This document shows, in pieces, positions 9,416 through 19,368 of a stretch of 64,000 bases of DNA; position 1 is the first letter of the stretch, and each line of letters opens with the position of its first letter. The stretch lies in contig NZ_FNFC01000011.1 in NCBI RefSeq assembly GCF_900100385.1, positions 62,001-126,000 of the forward strand, read 5' to 3'. Below the pieces are notes generated by a model. That model was not told the origin of the DNA. It made no database searches and was given only the letters and a program-made list of their open reading frames with translations. The DNA is from Halovenus aranensis. Its GTDB lineage: Archaea > Halobacteriota > Halobacteria > Halobacteriales > Haloarculaceae. The position numbers were made by a program, and so were the translations under genes.

Positions 9416-9480
9416 CTCGCGTCAGGCCGGTGTGCTCGGCGGCTCTATCGCGCTCGCTGCCGTCGACTCGTCACAAACGC

Positions 9481-9487
9481 TTAATTA
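9481..9487 (+). promoter_or_regulatory. TATA-like box for the prepilin peptidase gene
   Basis: TTAATTA is preceded by a purine-rich BRE-like AAACGC. It lies 22 nt upstream of the GTG at 9510 and supports that start over the in-frame GTG at 9432. Confidence 0.5.
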
Positions 9488-9509
9488 CGATGGCGACACA
9501 CCGAGTACT

Positions 9510-10586
9510 GTGTTCGATTTCGCCACCATTCCCGATATCCTCCGTCTGGTCGTCCTGCCGGTCTTTGGCTATCTCGCCTGGCGCGACATCAAGACGAGGC
9601 GGATTCCACACCGGACCTGGTACCCGCTCGGGGCGCTCGCGCTCGTCTTGCTCGTCTGGGACGGCTACATGGTCTTTACCGGCGACGCGGCCGCACTCGA
9701 CCAGCGGCTCTTTCTCACGCGCGTAAGCATCTCGGTGCTCGTGCTCGTGCCGCTTGCCTACGGGTTCTGGCTGCTGGGCGGGTTCGGCGGTGCCGACACC
9801 AAGGCGTTCATGCTCATCGCGTTGCTGTTCCCGACATATCCCGACTATCACCTCTGGGCGGTCGGTATCGAGGGCGAGTTTGCGACGCTCCCGCTCGTCG
9901 CGACAGACGTAGGCGTCTTCTCGATGACGATACTGGCGAACACGGTGTTGGTGGGGGCGCTGTATCCGGTCGCGCTCGCGGGCAAAAACGCCGTGACGGG
10001 CTATGTATCGCCGGCGATGTTTGTCGCGACACCTATCGACGCCGCGGCGGCGACCCAGAGGTACGGCGTCTTGCTCGAGTTCGCCGAGGGGCGACTGCGT
10101 GACGCACGCTCGCCGTCGGCGCTGCGCTCGCATTTCTCCTGGCGGCGTCTCGACCTGGATGCGCTTCGGATGTACCTCCAATGGCGCGGGCTCGACCTCG
10201 CGTCGGTCCGGGCCGACCCTGGGCGCTACCGTGACCCGGAGTCGCTGCCCGAGGAGTCGAACTCGCCTGGTTCGGGGTCGGTAGCCGACAGCGACGTTGC
10301 ACCCACAGACACCGCCGTGGAGACTGACGGCGGCACGCTGACTTCGGAGCCAAAAGAGTACGACGACCCGTGGGGAGCCGAGGCCTTTCTCGACGACATC
10401 GATGGCAACGCCTACGGGACCACGCCCGAGATGCTCCGTGACGGGCTGGAGACGCTGGCAGAGGAAGATGTCGTCTGGATTTCACCCGGAATTCCGTTTA
10501 TCGTGCCGATGTTTTTCGGCCTGGTGGTCGCGTTCACCTACGGTGACCTGCTGTTTACGCTGCTTGGCGCCATCGGTATCGCCTGA
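9510..10586 (+). CDS. A24 family prepilin peptidase (PibD/FlaK type)
   Basis: This is a membrane aspartyl protease that processes type IV pilin and archaellin precursors at the cytoplasmic face. The first catalytic Asp lies in [14 protein letters not shown] just after the first membrane helix. The second lies in GGADTKA, the haloarchaeal form of GxGD. Several transmembrane helices follow, then an acidic cytoplasmic loop of about 130 residues and a last hydrophobic hairpin at the C-terminus. I chose the GTG at 9510 (358 aa) because a TATA-like box sits 22 nt upstream. The frame is open to another GTG at 9432 (384 aa). Confidence 0.88.
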   Translation: MFDFATIPDILRLVVLPVFGYLAWRDIKTRRIPHRTWYPLGALALVLLVWDGYMVFTGDAAALDQRLFLTRVSISVLVLVPLAYGFWLLGGFGGADTKAFMLIALLFPTYPDYHLWAVGIEGEFATLPLVATDVGVFSMTILANTVLVGALYPVALAGKNAVTGYVSPAMFVATPIDAAAATQRYGVLLEFAEGRLRDARSPSALRSHFSWRRLDLDALRMYLQWRGLDLASVRADPGRYRDPESLPEESNSPGSGSVADSDVAPTDTAVETDGGTLTSEPKEYDDPWGAEAFLDDIDGNAYGTTPEMLRDGLETLAEEDVVWISPGIPFIVPMFFGLVVAFTYGDLLFTLLGAIGIA

Positions 10587-10654
10587 GCCCCGTGGACAAC
10601 GATACAGGCGACATTTCGACAACCTAATATGATGAGCGACAGGACTAGCATATA

Positions 10655-10855
10655 ATGAGCGAGGCCGCCCGATTGCGTGATAGCACGCAGATTCTCCTGC
10701 CGCGGGATGCACTCGCCGACCTCCGTGCGGACATCGAAGCGGAATTTACCGTCACAGTCCGGTGTGAGGGCGGCAACGTCCGTATCATCGGCAGTCCAGT
10801 CGAGATAAAAAGCGTCAGCGACTTTCTCGCTCGCAACGGCGTCACCGTCGCGTAG
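10655..10855 (+). CDS. VNG_1110C-like small haloarchaeal protein
   Basis: This is a 66-aa protein starting MSEAARLRDSTQILLPR. The pattern matches the small conserved haloarchaeal family (VNG_1110C type) that sits directly before rpl11, as here. A short KH-like arrangement (CEGGNVRIIGSPVEIKSVSDFL) suggests possible nucleic-acid binding, but the family has no established function. It lies 68 bp before rpl11. Confidence 0.8.
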   Translation: MSEAARLRDSTQILLPRDALADLRADIEAEFTVTVRCEGGNVRIIGSPVEIKSVSDFLARNGVTVA

Positions 10856-10923
10856 CCTGGGACCGCTTCTCACTCGCGGGGTGGAAAAGGAATTCTTAAA
10901 CCTGTGCCGACAGAGTATCGGAT

Positions 10924-11412
10924 ATGGCTGACACTATCGAGGCACTCGTTCCCGGAGGTCAGGCCGACCCTGGGCCGCCGCTCGGCCCCGAACTCGGCCC
11001 GACCCCGGTCGACGTGCAGGCTGTCGTTCAGGAAATCAACGACCAGACCGCCGCCTTCGACGGGACTGAGGTTCCCGTCACCATCTCCTACGAGGAGGAC
11101 GGCTCGTTCGACATCGAAGTCGGTGTGCCGCCGACGGCGGAACTCATCAAAGACGAGGCTGGGTTCGACACCGGCAGCGGCGAACCCCACGAGGAGTTCG
11201 TCGCCGACCTCTCGGTCGACCAAGTCAAACAGATTGCCGAGCAGAAACACCCGGACCTGCTCGCCTACGACCTGAAAAACGCCGCAAAGGAAGTCGTCGG
11301 CACCTGTACCTCGCTCGGTGTCACCATCGAAGGCGAGAATCCGCGCGAGTTCAAGGCGAAAATCGACGACGGCGAGTACGACGACATGTTCGGCGAAGCC
11401 GCGAGCGCGTAA
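10924..11412 (+). CDS. rpl11: 50S ribosomal protein uL11
   Basis: This is a 162-aa ribosomal protein L11, binding the GTPase centre of 23S rRNA. It has the typical N-terminus with GGQADPGPPLGPELGP and the C-terminal rRNA-binding domain (KNAAKEVVGTCTSLGVTIEG). It is acidic, as in other halophiles. The L1-L10-L12 genes do not follow; a convergent idi2 gene does. A TTCTTAAACC promoter-like sequence lies about 25 nt before the start. Confidence 0.98.
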   Translation: MADTIEALVPGGQADPGPPLGPELGPTPVDVQAVVQEINDQTAAFDGTEVPVTISYEEDGSFDIEVGVPPTAELIKDEAGFDTGSGEPHEEFVADLSVDQVKQIAEQKHPDLLAYDLKNAAKEVVGTCTSLGVTIEGENPREFKAKIDDGEYDDMFGEAASA

Positions 11413-11475
11413 CGACGCAGACGCGGCCGCTGTTCTCTTTGCTGTTTCAGTCCACCAGCGACCAGCACCGACGGG

Positions 11476-12549
11476 CTATCGCTGGTCGAGAAACGTCTGT
11501 GTTTGGCCGAGGACGACGTGGTCGGCGTCCCGAAGCGCAGCGATAGTCCCAGAGCCAGTGACGAACATCGCTGTTTTGAGTTCTGCGACTAGGTCTTCGA
11601 CGAGTTCAACCACGGCGTCAGTTCCCTGGCCCGCGGGTGTCAGGAACGGCTTCGCTAGCCCGCCCGCACGCGCGCCGAGGGCGACCGCTTTCGCGATATC
11701 GAGCCCCGAGCGCACGCCGCCGCTTGCGAAGACACAGTCGTGAACCTCGCTGGCTTCGAGCGTACTCACCGCCGTCGGCAGTCCCCAGTTTCGGAACCTA
11801 GTCCCCACCTTCTCGTGTCGGCGGTCGTTGGCGGCGGCGGCCCGGTGAGCCTCGACGCCCGACCAGGTCGTTCCGCCCTTGCCAGCCACGTCGATGCAGT
11901 CGACGCCCGCGTCGGCGAGTCGCGTCGCCGTCTCTCGTGAGATGCCGTTACCCGTCTCCTTGACGATGACCGGCACCGAGAGCTCGTCGGCGACGGTTTC
12001 GATGGCAGAGAGACAGCTTCTTGCGTCGACATCACCCTCCGGCTGGGCGGCCTCTTGCAGGAAGTTGAGGTGAATCGCCATCGCGTCCGCGTCTATCATC
12101 TCGACGGCACGCTCAACGCCGCCGACACCGTACTCCGCGAGCTGTGCCGCGCCGATGTTGCCATAGAGAAATGCGTTCGGTGCGACCTCGCGGGTCACCG
12201 TATAGGACTCGGCGACTCCCTCGTCTGGGTCGTCGAGAGCGGCGCGCTGGCTGCCGACGCCCATCGCGATGCCAGTCTCTTCGGCCGCGGCCGCCAGCGC
12301 ACGGTTCAGTTTCGTCGTGTTGGGGTGGCCGCCGGTCATGCTCTCGATGACGATTGGGGCCGCAAGCTCTCTACCGAAAACGTCGACGCTCGTGTCGATG
12401 TCGGCGTAATCGAGTTCCGGCAGTGCCTCGTGAATCAGCCGAACGTCCTGGAATCCGGTGCCACCGGTCTCGACGTCTTCCTCTTCGACAATCCGGATGT
12501 GGTCGTCTTTACGGTCGACAGTCTGGTTCTCGTCCGTGTGCTCGCTCAT
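11476..12549 (-). CDS. fni: type 2 isopentenyl-diphosphate delta-isomerase
   Basis: This is a 357-aa FMN-dependent isomerase interconverting IPP and DMAPP for archaeal isoprenoid lipids. The N-terminal DRKDDHI, the [12 protein letters not shown] segment (about residue 70), GVGSQRAAL (about 98), the [15 protein letters not shown] active-site segment and the FMN-phosphate-binding [10 protein letters not shown] are all visible. It is convergent with rpl11. HMG-CoA synthase of the same pathway is at 47.9-49.2 kb. Confidence 0.96.
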   Translation of the reverse strand: MSEHTDENQTVDRKDDHIRIVEEEDVETGGTGFQDVRLIHEALPELDYADIDTSVDVFGRELAAPIVIESMTGGHPNTTKLNRALAAAAEETGIAMGVGSQRAALDDPDEGVAESYTVTREVAPNAFLYGNIGAAQLAEYGVGGVERAVEMIDADAMAIHLNFLQEAAQPEGDVDARSCLSAIETVADELSVPVIVKETGNGISRETATRLADAGVDCIDVAGKGGTTWSGVEAHRAAAANDRRHEKVGTRFRNWGLPTAVSTLEASEVHDCVFASGGVRSGLDIAKAVALGARAGGLAKPFLTPAGQGTDAVVELVEDLVAELKTAMFVTGSGTIAALRDADHVVLGQTQTFLDQR

Positions 12550-12575
12550 TTTCCGGTGCGACGAGCGCGATTGGT

Positions 12576-13211
12576 TTAAACAATCCCTTCGCTCTCGAAG
12601 ACGTCGCGGAGTTCCGCCATCGAGTCGACGACGACATCACACGCCGGCTCGACGGCGGGCTTTGGCGAGAAGCCAACGGCGAGGTCCGCCGCCGTCAGCA
12701 TCGGGAGGTCGTTTGCCCCGTCACCGACGGCGACCGTCTCGGCCCGGTCGACACCGAGGGCGGCACACAACACGTCGAGCGCGTCGTCTTTGGTCCCCTC
12801 GATGAGTGGTCCCTCCACCTCGCCGGTGAGTTCGCCGTCGGCGACCGGCAGGCGGTTCGCCACGACGGTGTCGATGGCTGTGTCGGCCGTTTCGAGGGCA
12901 GCCTCGACCCCGCGCTCGAAGCCGCCGGTCAGAATCGCCGTGTCGACACCCGCCTGGTCGAGCGCGCCGAGCAAGTCGCTCGTGCCCGCTCTGAGTCGGA
13001 CCTGCTCGAAGGCATCGACTGCCCGCGTATCGGGCAGGCCCGCGAGCAGTTCACACCGCCGTCGTAGGCTCTCAGCGTACTCGATTTCGTCGTTCATTGC
13101 CTCCCTCGTTATCTCGTCCATCCGGTCGGCAGCCCCGCACTGCTCGCCGAGCAGGACCGTCATCTCGGAGTCTGAAAGCGTCCCGTCGAAGTCGAAGGCC
13201 ACCAGTGTCAT
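12576..13211 (-). CDS. serB: phosphoserine phosphatase (HAD family)
   Basis: This is a 211-aa HAD-superfamily phosphatase for the last step of serine synthesis. HAD motif [11 protein letters not shown] begins at residue 6, motif II is ILTGGF (about 98), and motif III/IV is [12 protein letters not shown] (about 167). The ATG at 13211 ([11 protein letters not shown]) places motif I where the family has it. An in-frame upstream extension to 13262 is unlikely to be translated. Confidence 0.92.
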   Translation of the reverse strand: MTLVAFDFDGTLSDSEMTVLLGEQCGAADRMDEITREAMNDEIEYAESLRRRCELLAGLPDTRAVDAFEQVRLRAGTSDLLGALDQAGVDTAILTGGFERGVEAALETADTAIDTVVANRLPVADGELTGEVEGPLIEGTKDDALDVLCAALGVDRAETVAVGDGANDLPMLTAADLAVGFSPKPAVEPACDVVVDSMAELRDVFESEGIV

Positions 13212-13282
13212 CACCGTCACCTTCGCGGCGGGGGGACTCAAAGCTCCGGGTTTCGAGAACAAGACACGAACGCGACGGCCGG

Positions 13283-14752
13283 TCAGTCAGCAGCTCCTTC
13301 GGGCACGTCGAGGTCGGGACGCGAGATGTCGCGGTCGCGCTCCTCGCCCTCGATGTCGTAGGGGTACTCCCCGGTGACACAGCCCAGACAGAGGTCTGTC
13401 TCTGAGCGACCCAGCGCCTCGGTGATGGCGTCGATAGAGATGTACTGTAGCGAGTCTGCCCCAATCTCGTCGCGGATATCTGCGATAGATTGGTCTGCCG
13501 CGATGAGTTCCTCACGGGTTTTCATGTCGATACCCATGTAACAGGGAGCGATGATAGGCGGCGACCCGATACGGACGTGAACCTCCTCGGCACCGGCCTC
13601 GTAGAGCAACTCGATGAGCTGTGTCGAGGTAGTGCCACGGACGATGGAGTCGTCGATGAGCGTGACAGTCTTGCCGTCGATGGTCGATTTGATGGGGTTG
13701 AGCTTCAGCCGAACCGCCTGCTCGCGTTCGCCCTGCGTGGGCATGATGAAGGTGCGGCCGACGTAGCGGTTTTTCATCAGCCCCTCGGCGAACTCGGTCT
13801 TCGCGCCGTCTTCGCCGGCGGCCTCTGCATAACCCGTCGCGAAGGCCCGTCCCGAGTCGGGGACGGGCATCACCACGTCCGTCTCGATGCCGGACTCCTC
13901 CCAGAGCTGTCTGCCGAGTTCGCGCCGCACCTCGTAGACCAGCCGGTCGTCGAGCACCGAGTCCGGTCTGGCGAAGTAGACGTGCTCGAAGAAACAGTGT
14001 GCCGTCTGTGGAGCGTCGGCAACGTGATAGCTCTCGTACCCCTCGCCGTCCGGTTCGAGGATGACGAGTTCGCCGGGCTCGACGTCGCGAATCCGCTCGC
14101 CACCGAGCGTGTCGATAGCCGACGACTCGGAGGCGAGGATGTAGCCGTCGTCGATTTCACCGAGAACGAGCGGGCGGTTACCCTGCGGGTCACGGAGGCC
14201 AAGCACCTTCCCGCCGTAGGTAATGGTCAGCGAGTACGAGCCATGGATTCGCTCGACGGTCTCGCGGACGGCGCTGACGAGGCCATCATCGAGCAGATTG
14301 CGCGCGAGGTCGTGTGCGATGACCTCGGTGTCGCCGTTCGAGGTGAAGGCATGGCCCTGTGCTTCGAGCTGGGTGCGGACCTCGTCGGCGTTGACGAGGT
14401 TGCCGTTGTGGGCAAGCCCGAGCGAGCCGCTCTGGAAGGAAACAGAAAACGGCTGGGCACAGCACTCGTTGACGCCGCCAGCGGTCGGATACCGGACGTG
14501 ACCGATTCCCTGTGGTCCCGGAAGCTGGGCGATATCGTCTTCGTCGAAGGCGTCTCCGACTAACCCCATCTCGACGTGTTCGTGTTGCTGGAACCCGTCG
14601 TGGGTGACGATACCGGCCGACTCTTGGCCGCGGTGCTGGAGCGCGTACAGCGAGTAGTAGAGCGGACGCGCTGCGTCGCGGTCGCTCAACGAGATACCGA
14701 CAACCCCGCACTTCTCTCGGAGCTTATTCGCCAGCTTTGCTTTGCCAGGCAT
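13283..14752 (-). CDS. purF: amidophosphoribosyltransferase
   Basis: This is a 489-aa PurF, the first committed step of purine synthesis (PRPP + Gln to phosphoribosylamine). The Ntn-hydrolase nucleophile is Cys15 in EKCGVVGIS after a 14-residue propeptide. The PRTase motif [13 protein letters not shown] (about residue 360) binds PRPP. The start at 14752 lies inside the end of rpl37e (29-nt overlap, different frame). No later in-frame ATG or GTG precedes Cys15, so this start, or one further upstream, is forced. Confidence 0.96.
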   Translation of the reverse strand: MPGKAKLANKLREKCGVVGISLSDRDAARPLYYSLYALQHRGQESAGIVTHDGFQQHEHVEMGLVGDAFDEDDIAQLPGPQGIGHVRYPTAGGVNECCAQPFSVSFQSGSLGLAHNGNLVNADEVRTQLEAQGHAFTSNGDTEVIAHDLARNLLDDGLVSAVRETVERIHGSYSLTITYGGKVLGLRDPQGNRPLVLGEIDDGYILASESSAIDTLGGERIRDVEPGELVILEPDGEGYESYHVADAPQTAHCFFEHVYFARPDSVLDDRLVYEVRRELGRQLWEESGIETDVVMPVPDSGRAFATGYAEAAGEDGAKTEFAEGLMKNRYVGRTFIMPTQGEREQAVRLKLNPIKSTIDGKTVTLIDDSIVRGTTSTQLIELLYEAGAEEVHVRIGSPPIIAPCYMGIDMKTREELIAADQSIADIRDEIGADSLQYISIDAITEALGRSETDLCLGCVTGEYPYDIEGEERDRDISRPDLDVPEGAAD

Positions 14753-14894
14753 AGTCTCGGCGTTTCGACGATTTGCCGAAGCCACAGGACGAACATACTT
14801 TCTTTTTTACGTGATAGGACGCTTCACCGCAGCGTCGACACGTAACGTGGACCTTCTGGTTTCGCTCACCCTGCGTGGACGTTCCTTTGGTCAT
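14724..14894 (-). CDS. rpl37e: 50S ribosomal protein eL37
   Basis: This 56-aa zinc-ribbon ribosomal protein is easy to miss because of its size. The translation begins [18 protein letters not shown] and ends [13 protein letters not shown]. The four zinc ligands are CRRC (residues 19-22) and CSSC (34-37). Its ATG overlaps the lsm stop by 4 nt, and its last 29 nt overlap purF. The three genes therefore form a tightly packed lsm-rpl37e-purF operon. The lsm-rpl37 overlap is known in other haloarchaea. Confidence 0.96.
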   Translation of the reverse strand: MTKGTSTQGERNQKVHVTCRRCGEASYHVKKKVCSSCGFGKSSKRRDYAWQSKAGE

Positions 14895-15085
14895 GGTTGT
14901 ATCGAAACGACGTTATCGCCGCGTATAATCGTTGTGTCTTGGCCCGCTTCGACCACCAGATTCATGTGCTGGTCGTAGCCCGTGAGAACGCCAGTGAATT
15001 CCTCACCATCTTTGAGTCGGACGGTCACGTCGTCCCCGACAGACGCTTCCAGCACGTCAAGCGGTCGGTTCCCGGTCTCGCTCAT
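14891..15085 (-). CDS. lsm: LSm (Sm-like) RNA-binding protein
   Basis: This is a 64-aa archaeal Sm-like protein forming a heptameric RNA-binding ring. Sm1 ([24 protein letters not shown]) and Sm2 ([10 protein letters not shown]) motifs fill nearly the whole protein. It is the first gene of the lsm-rpl37e-purF string and is divergent from sucC, with 105 bp between their starts. Confidence 0.97.
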   Translation of the reverse strand: MSETGNRPLDVLEASVGDDVTVRLKDGEEFTGVLTGYDQHMNLVVEAGQDTTIIRGDNVVSIQP

Positions 15086-15190
15086 ACGTCTACCGGGTGC
15101 CGACGAGCGCTTAAACGTACCGAACCGTGCCGAGCCGGGGTTGTTTCGATACTCCTAACACGCCGACGGTGAAAATAGCTCGTGAACTAC

Positions 15191-16345
15191 ATGAGACTGC
15201 ACGAATATCAGGCGAAAGGCGTCTTCGCGGAGGCCGGCATCCCGACTCCGGCATCGGAGCTGGCCCGGACCGTCGACGAGGCGGTCGAGGCCGCCGAGGA
15301 GATTGGCTACCCGGTCGCTATCAAGGCACAGGTACACGTCGGCGGCCGCGGCAAGGCCGGCGGTATCAAGCTGGTCGACGACGCCGAGGAGGCCCGCGAG
15401 GCAGCCGAGGATATCATCGGGATGGACCTCAAGGGGTACGACGTCGAGACGGTACTGGTCGAAGAGGCCGTCGACTTCACCAACGAACTCTACGTCGGCG
15501 TCACGATGGACCGCGGCGAGGGCCGTCCCGTCGCGATGGTCTCGAAACGCGGCGGCGTCAACATCGAGGAAGTCGCCGAGGAAGAGCCCGAGGCCATCGC
15601 CCGCGAGCACATCGACCCCGCCTTCGGCATGCACCCGTTCCAGGCGCGCAAGGTCGTCTACGACGCCGGCATCGACGGTGCAGTTGCCGGAGAGGTCGCC
15701 TCGATTCTGACGACGCTGTACGAGATGTGGGACGAGCGCGACGGTTCTGACATCGAAATCAACCCGCTGATGGTAACTGAAGACGACGATGTCATCGCCG
15801 CCGACGCCGTTTTCAACGTCGATGGCGACGCGCTGTTCCGCCAGCCCGAACTCGCCGAGATGGAGGAGAAGGCAGCCGACAACGAACTCGAAGCCAAGGC
15901 ACAGGAGTACGGCTTCGAGGGGTCGAACTACGTGCAACTCGATGGCAACGTCGGCATCATCGGCAACGGCGCTGGCCTCGTGATGGGAACGCTCGACCTC
16001 GTCGATTACTACGGTGGCTCGCCCGCCAACTTCCTCGATATCGGGGGCGGCGCAAAGGCCGAACGGGTGGCGAACGCGCTCGATTTGGTCTTCTCCGATG
16101 AAGATGTCGACTCCGTCGTGTTCAACATTTTCGGCGGTATCACCCGCGGCGACGAGGTGGCAAACGGTATCAACGAAGCACTCGACGAGTTCGACGAGAT
16201 TCCGGTTCCGGTCATCGTCCGCCTCGCGGGCACGAACGCAGAGGAAGGCATGGAGATACTCAACACTGACCTCGTGCAGGTGGAATCGACCCTCGAAGAC
16301 GCCGTTCAGGCTGCTGTCGACGCGGCCGAGGAGGTGAAAGCATGA
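15191..16345 (+). CDS. sucC: succinate-CoA ligase (ADP-forming) beta subunit
   Basis: This is a 384-aa beta subunit of succinyl-CoA synthetase of the TCA cycle. It has an ATP-grasp domain with the N-terminal [28 protein letters not shown] (about residue 42), [11 protein letters not shown] (about 192) and [12 protein letters not shown] (about 260). The ATG at 15191 is preferred over a GTG three codons earlier. It overlaps sucD by 4 nt. Confidence 0.97.
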   Translation: MRLHEYQAKGVFAEAGIPTPASELARTVDEAVEAAEEIGYPVAIKAQVHVGGRGKAGGIKLVDDAEEAREAAEDIIGMDLKGYDVETVLVEEAVDFTNELYVGVTMDRGEGRPVAMVSKRGGVNIEEVAEEEPEAIAREHIDPAFGMHPFQARKVVYDAGIDGAVAGEVASILTTLYEMWDERDGSDIEINPLMVTEDDDVIAADAVFNVDGDALFRQPELAEMEEKAADNELEAKAQEYGFEGSNYVQLDGNVGIIGNGAGLVMGTLDLVDYYGGSPANFLDIGGGAKAERVANALDLVFSDEDVDSVVFNIFGGITRGDEVANGINEALDEFDEIPVPVIVRLAGTNAEEGMEILNTDLVQVESTLEDAVQAAVDAAEEVKA

Positions 16346-17211
16346 GTGTCCTCGTCGACGACGACACCCGCGTCGTCGTGCAGGGTATCACCGGCGGCGA
16401 GGGCAAATTCCACACCGAACAGATGCTCGATTACGGCACGAACGTCGTTGCCGGTGCCGTCCCCGGTAAGGGCGGCCAGGAGGTCGCTGGCGTCCCCGTC
16501 TACGATACCGTCACGCAGGCCGCCCGCGAGGAAGACGCCGACGCGTCGGTCGTCTTCGTCCCGCCGGCCTTTGCCGGTGACGCGCTGTTCGAGGCGCTCG
16601 ACGCCCCGCTTGACCTCGTGGTTGCGATTACCGAAGGCATTCCCACCCAGGATATGAGCCGCGTCTACCGCCGCCTTCAGGAGACGGACACCCACCTCAT
16701 CGGTCCGAACTGTCCGGGTATCATCACGCCGGGCGAGGCGAAACTCGGCATCCTGCCGGGTAACATCTTCAGCTCCGGCAACGTCGGGCTCATCTCCCGG
16801 TCCGGAACGCTCACCTACCAGATTGTCGACAACCTCACGAACCGCGGACTCGGCCAGTCGACGGCCGTCGGTATCGGCGGCGACCCCATCATCGGGACCG
16901 ACTTCATCGACGCACTCTCGCTGTTCGAGGCAGACGACGACACCGACGCTGTCGTCATGTGCGGCGAAATCGGCGGCGAAGACGAGGAGGAGGCCGCCGC
17001 CTACATCGGCGAGCACATGGACACGCCCGTGGCTGGCTTCATCGCCGGCCGGACCGCCCCGCCGGGCAAGCGCATGGGCCACGCCGGCGCAATCGTCTCT
17101 GGCTCCGGCACCGGCACCGCGGAGAGCAAAATTTCCGCGCTCGAAGCCGCTGGCGTGCCAGTCGGTGACACGCCCGAAGAAGTCGCCGACAGCGTCGAAG
17201 ACCTGCTGTAG
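16342..17211 (+). CDS. sucD: succinate-CoA ligase alpha subunit
   Basis: This is a 289-aa CoA-binding alpha subunit. It has the [15 protein letters not shown] nucleotide/CoA-binding start, [14 protein letters not shown] (about residue 117), and the phosphohistidine in GHAGAIVSG (about residue 246). The ATGA overlap with sucC indicates coupled translation. Confidence 0.97.
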   Translation: MSVLVDDDTRVVVQGITGGEGKFHTEQMLDYGTNVVAGAVPGKGGQEVAGVPVYDTVTQAAREEDADASVVFVPPAFAGDALFEALDAPLDLVVAITEGIPTQDMSRVYRRLQETDTHLIGPNCPGIITPGEAKLGILPGNIFSSGNVGLISRSGTLTYQIVDNLTNRGLGQSTAVGIGGDPIIGTDFIDALSLFEADDDTDAVVMCGEIGGEDEEEAAAYIGEHMDTPVAGFIAGRTAPPGKRMGHAGAIVSGSGTGTAESKISALEAAGVPVGDTPEEVADSVEDLL

Positions 17212-17262
17212 GCGTCGGCATCGAGCGGTGGATTCTTACTGTTCGTGGCCGTTAGTCTGTGT

Positions 17263-17889
17263 ATGACATTTACGAGTCGCCGGCGGTTTCTCGCGGCCGC
17301 TGGTGGCGGACTGACAACTGCGCTTGCGGGCTGTATCGGCAGCGGTGGATCGTCGGATATCGGTTCGCTTTCGGGCGACGACCGGCCGGTACGGGGCGAC
17401 GAGGACGCGTCCGTCCGGATGGTCGTCTTCTCGGATTTCTCCTGTCCACACTGTGCGCGGTTCGCCCTGCAGGCGGCCCCCGAAATTGTCGAAGAGTACG
17501 TCGCCACGGGTGATGTGGCGTACTTCCACGCTGATTTCCCGATTCCGGTCAGCGAAACGTGGTCGTACCCCGTCGCCAGTGCGGCCCGAGCAGTCTTCGA
17601 GGAGGCTGGCCACGACGCCTTCTGGTCGTTCGCGTCGAACATCTACCGACAACAGGGCCGGTACTCTTACGACGCTATCGAGACCGTCGCCAACGACGTT
17701 GCCGGCGTCGGCGCGGCTGCGCGAAACGCCGCACAGGCAGACGAGTACCGCGACACCGTCGAGAGCGACCGCGAGATGGGGCGAGACTGGGGCGTCCAGG
17801 CGACCCCTGCGGTGTTCGTGGGCGATACCCACGTCGAGAACACCGTTTCGAGCATCACCGACGAGATAGACGCCCAGTTGTCCGAGTGA
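17263..17889 (+). CDS. DsbA-like thioredoxin-fold lipoprotein (Tat exported)
   Basis: This is a 208-aa exported thiol-disulfide oxidoreductase. The N-terminus has a twin-arginine motif (SRRRFLAAAGG) and a lipobox LAGC ending at residue 25, so it is probably a Tat-secreted lipid-anchored protein. The thioredoxin domain carries the redox motif CPHC near residue 63 and a cis-Pro segment QATPAVFVGD near residue 184. The start at 17263 places the RR motif near the terminus. It is convergent with the CPBP protease gene. Confidence 0.92.
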   Translation: MTFTSRRRFLAAAGGGLTTALAGCIGSGGSSDIGSLSGDDRPVRGDEDASVRMVVFSDFSCPHCARFALQAAPEIVEEYVATGDVAYFHADFPIPVSETWSYPVASAARAVFEEAGHDAFWSFASNIYRQQGRYSYDAIETVANDVAGVGAAARNAAQADEYRDTVESDREMGRDWGVQATPAVFVGDTHVENTVSSITDEIDAQLSE

Positions 17890-17895
17890 GCCGGG

Positions 17896-18645
17896 TTACA
17901 CGAGAACCTCGAGCGTCTGGACGAGAATCTGTGCGCCGTTGAACACGGCATGGCCGATAATCGGGACCGCCAAATGCTTCGTCATCGTGTAGCTGACGCC
18001 GAGAACGACCCCCAGTGAGAAAAACAGCCCAACGACGACGGGCTCGCCACCAGAGCCGACGGAGACGTTCGCGTGGACGACGACGAAACAGCCACTCGCG
18101 ACGACGATGGCGACGGCGCTGTGAAACTGTTCTTCGAGTTGGCCCTGAACGAACCCACGAAAGAACGCCTCTTCGAGTGGCACGACCACGAGCGTCGAGA
18201 CCACAAAGAGAACCATATAAAACAGCGGGTCGTCGGCAGCTCCGGCGCTCGATTCGGCAGCCTCTACGTCGAGTACCGCGAACACGCCGGTCGCGAGCGA
18301 GGCGACGACCATCATGGCGAGGCCAGTTGCCGTCCCGTAGAACACCGTCCACTCGGTTACGGCCTCGACCCCGAGGACAGACCGCCACGACTCCCGGTGT
18401 CGCCGGACTGCGAGAGCGACGACCCCGCCGAAGCCGACCACCTGAAGCGCAGCCACGCCGACGAGCAGGTTCGAGAGCGTTCCGGCGTCGCCGACAGCGA
18501 CAACCCGGCCGACGAGCCAGACGACCGCTTCGCCGAGTACCAGCGCCAGCGCGACGGCACCGGTCACGCACGCGAGCCTGCCGAGTCGACTCTCCCACAG
18601 CGACCGCCAGCCGTCGGCGTAAACGGCGCGCATACGTGAATCCAT
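17896..18645 (-). CDS. CPBP intramembrane metalloprotease
   Basis: This is a membrane CAAX-protease/bacteriocin-processing (CPBP, Abi) family protein of about 249 aa with 6-8 hydrophobic segments. Motif 1 is PLEEAFFRGF (EExxxR). The motif 2 His is in VVVHANV and the motif 3 His in IGHAVFNGA. I chose the ATG at 18645 (MDSRMRAVYADGW) because an AATAAA-like box lies about 26 nt upstream. The frame is open to 18768, but that extension is Pro-rich and not membrane-like. Confidence 0.87.
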   Translation of the reverse strand: MDSRMRAVYADGWRSLWESRLGRLACVTGAVALALVLGEAVVWLVGRVVAVGDAGTLSNLLVGVAALQVVGFGGVVALAVRRHRESWRSVLGVEAVTEWTVFYGTATGLAMMVVASLATGVFAVLDVEAAESSAGAADDPLFYMVLFVVSTLVVVPLEEAFFRGFVQGQLEEQFHSAVAIVVASGCFVVVHANVSVGSGGEPVVVGLFFSLGVVLGVSYTMTKHLAVPIIGHAVFNGAQILVQTLEVLV

Positions 18646-18802
18646 CTCGGCGACGACTAAATGGTTTATTCTGTCAGGCTGGCCCCGAGCAGGCGAAGGT
18701 CGTGTCCAATCGCCGCTGTCCGGTGGCAGCTGTGTCTCCCCCAGCGTTGCTGGCTCTGAAACTGGCAATCAGTATTACGTCGTGACAGCCTAATTATCGA
18801 GT

Positions 18803-19213
18803 ATGAACGCGCGGTTAGACCGTATCCTTCGGGAAGAACTCCTGCGGAGTGTCGCGTGGATTGGGCTGGGACTGGTCGGCTGGGCGACTGTCGTCGACGG
18901 TCTCGCGTGGCTGGATGCATCGGTCTCGACGGTGTTCGGGCTGCCGGTGTTGACGTGGGCGGTCCTGACCGCAGGGACAATCAGCGTCCGGTACGCCTCG
19001 GGTGCAGACCTACAGATGCAGACACAGCGGTACTCGTGGACGAGCGTGGCCACCGGCCTCGCGCTCAACAGCCTCGCAGCGGCGTATCTGGTCGTCATCG
19101 AAGGGCTCGGCGTTTTGCCCGTTGGTGTCGCGTGTGTCGCTATCACCGCTGTCACCGTCGGCTGGTACTGGTACATCGGCTGGTTCGCTCCCACCAAGCT
19201 CAGCGTCCAATGA
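18803..19213 (+). CDS. four-helix membrane protein of unknown function
   Basis: This is a 136-aa protein with four predicted transmembrane helices (about residues 15-40, 45-65, 82-105 and 108-128) and a short charged N-terminus MNARLDRILREELLRS. No motif identifies a function. A TTACGTCGTG/TAATTA promoter-like region precedes it. It is transcribed towards gyrA, separated by a 155-bp gap in which I see no gene. Confidence 0.75.
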   Translation: MNARLDRILREELLRSVAWIGLGLVGWATVVDGLAWLDASVSTVFGLPVLTWAVLTAGTISVRYASGADLQMQTQRYSWTSVATGLALNSLAAAYLVVIEGLGVLPVGVACVAITAVTVGWYWYIGWFAPTKLSVQ

Positions 19214-19368
19214 ACGTCCGTCGTATCGAAAAACGGGCAGACGTACGCGGAATCATCTATGCGCGTGGCGTATGAGCTGTCGCGCACACCAGCGTTTCTC
19301 TCTGATTGGAGACGCATCTTCGGCGTCTCGACAGCGACGAGTGTAATCGGGAAAAGCGTTACAGGCCG

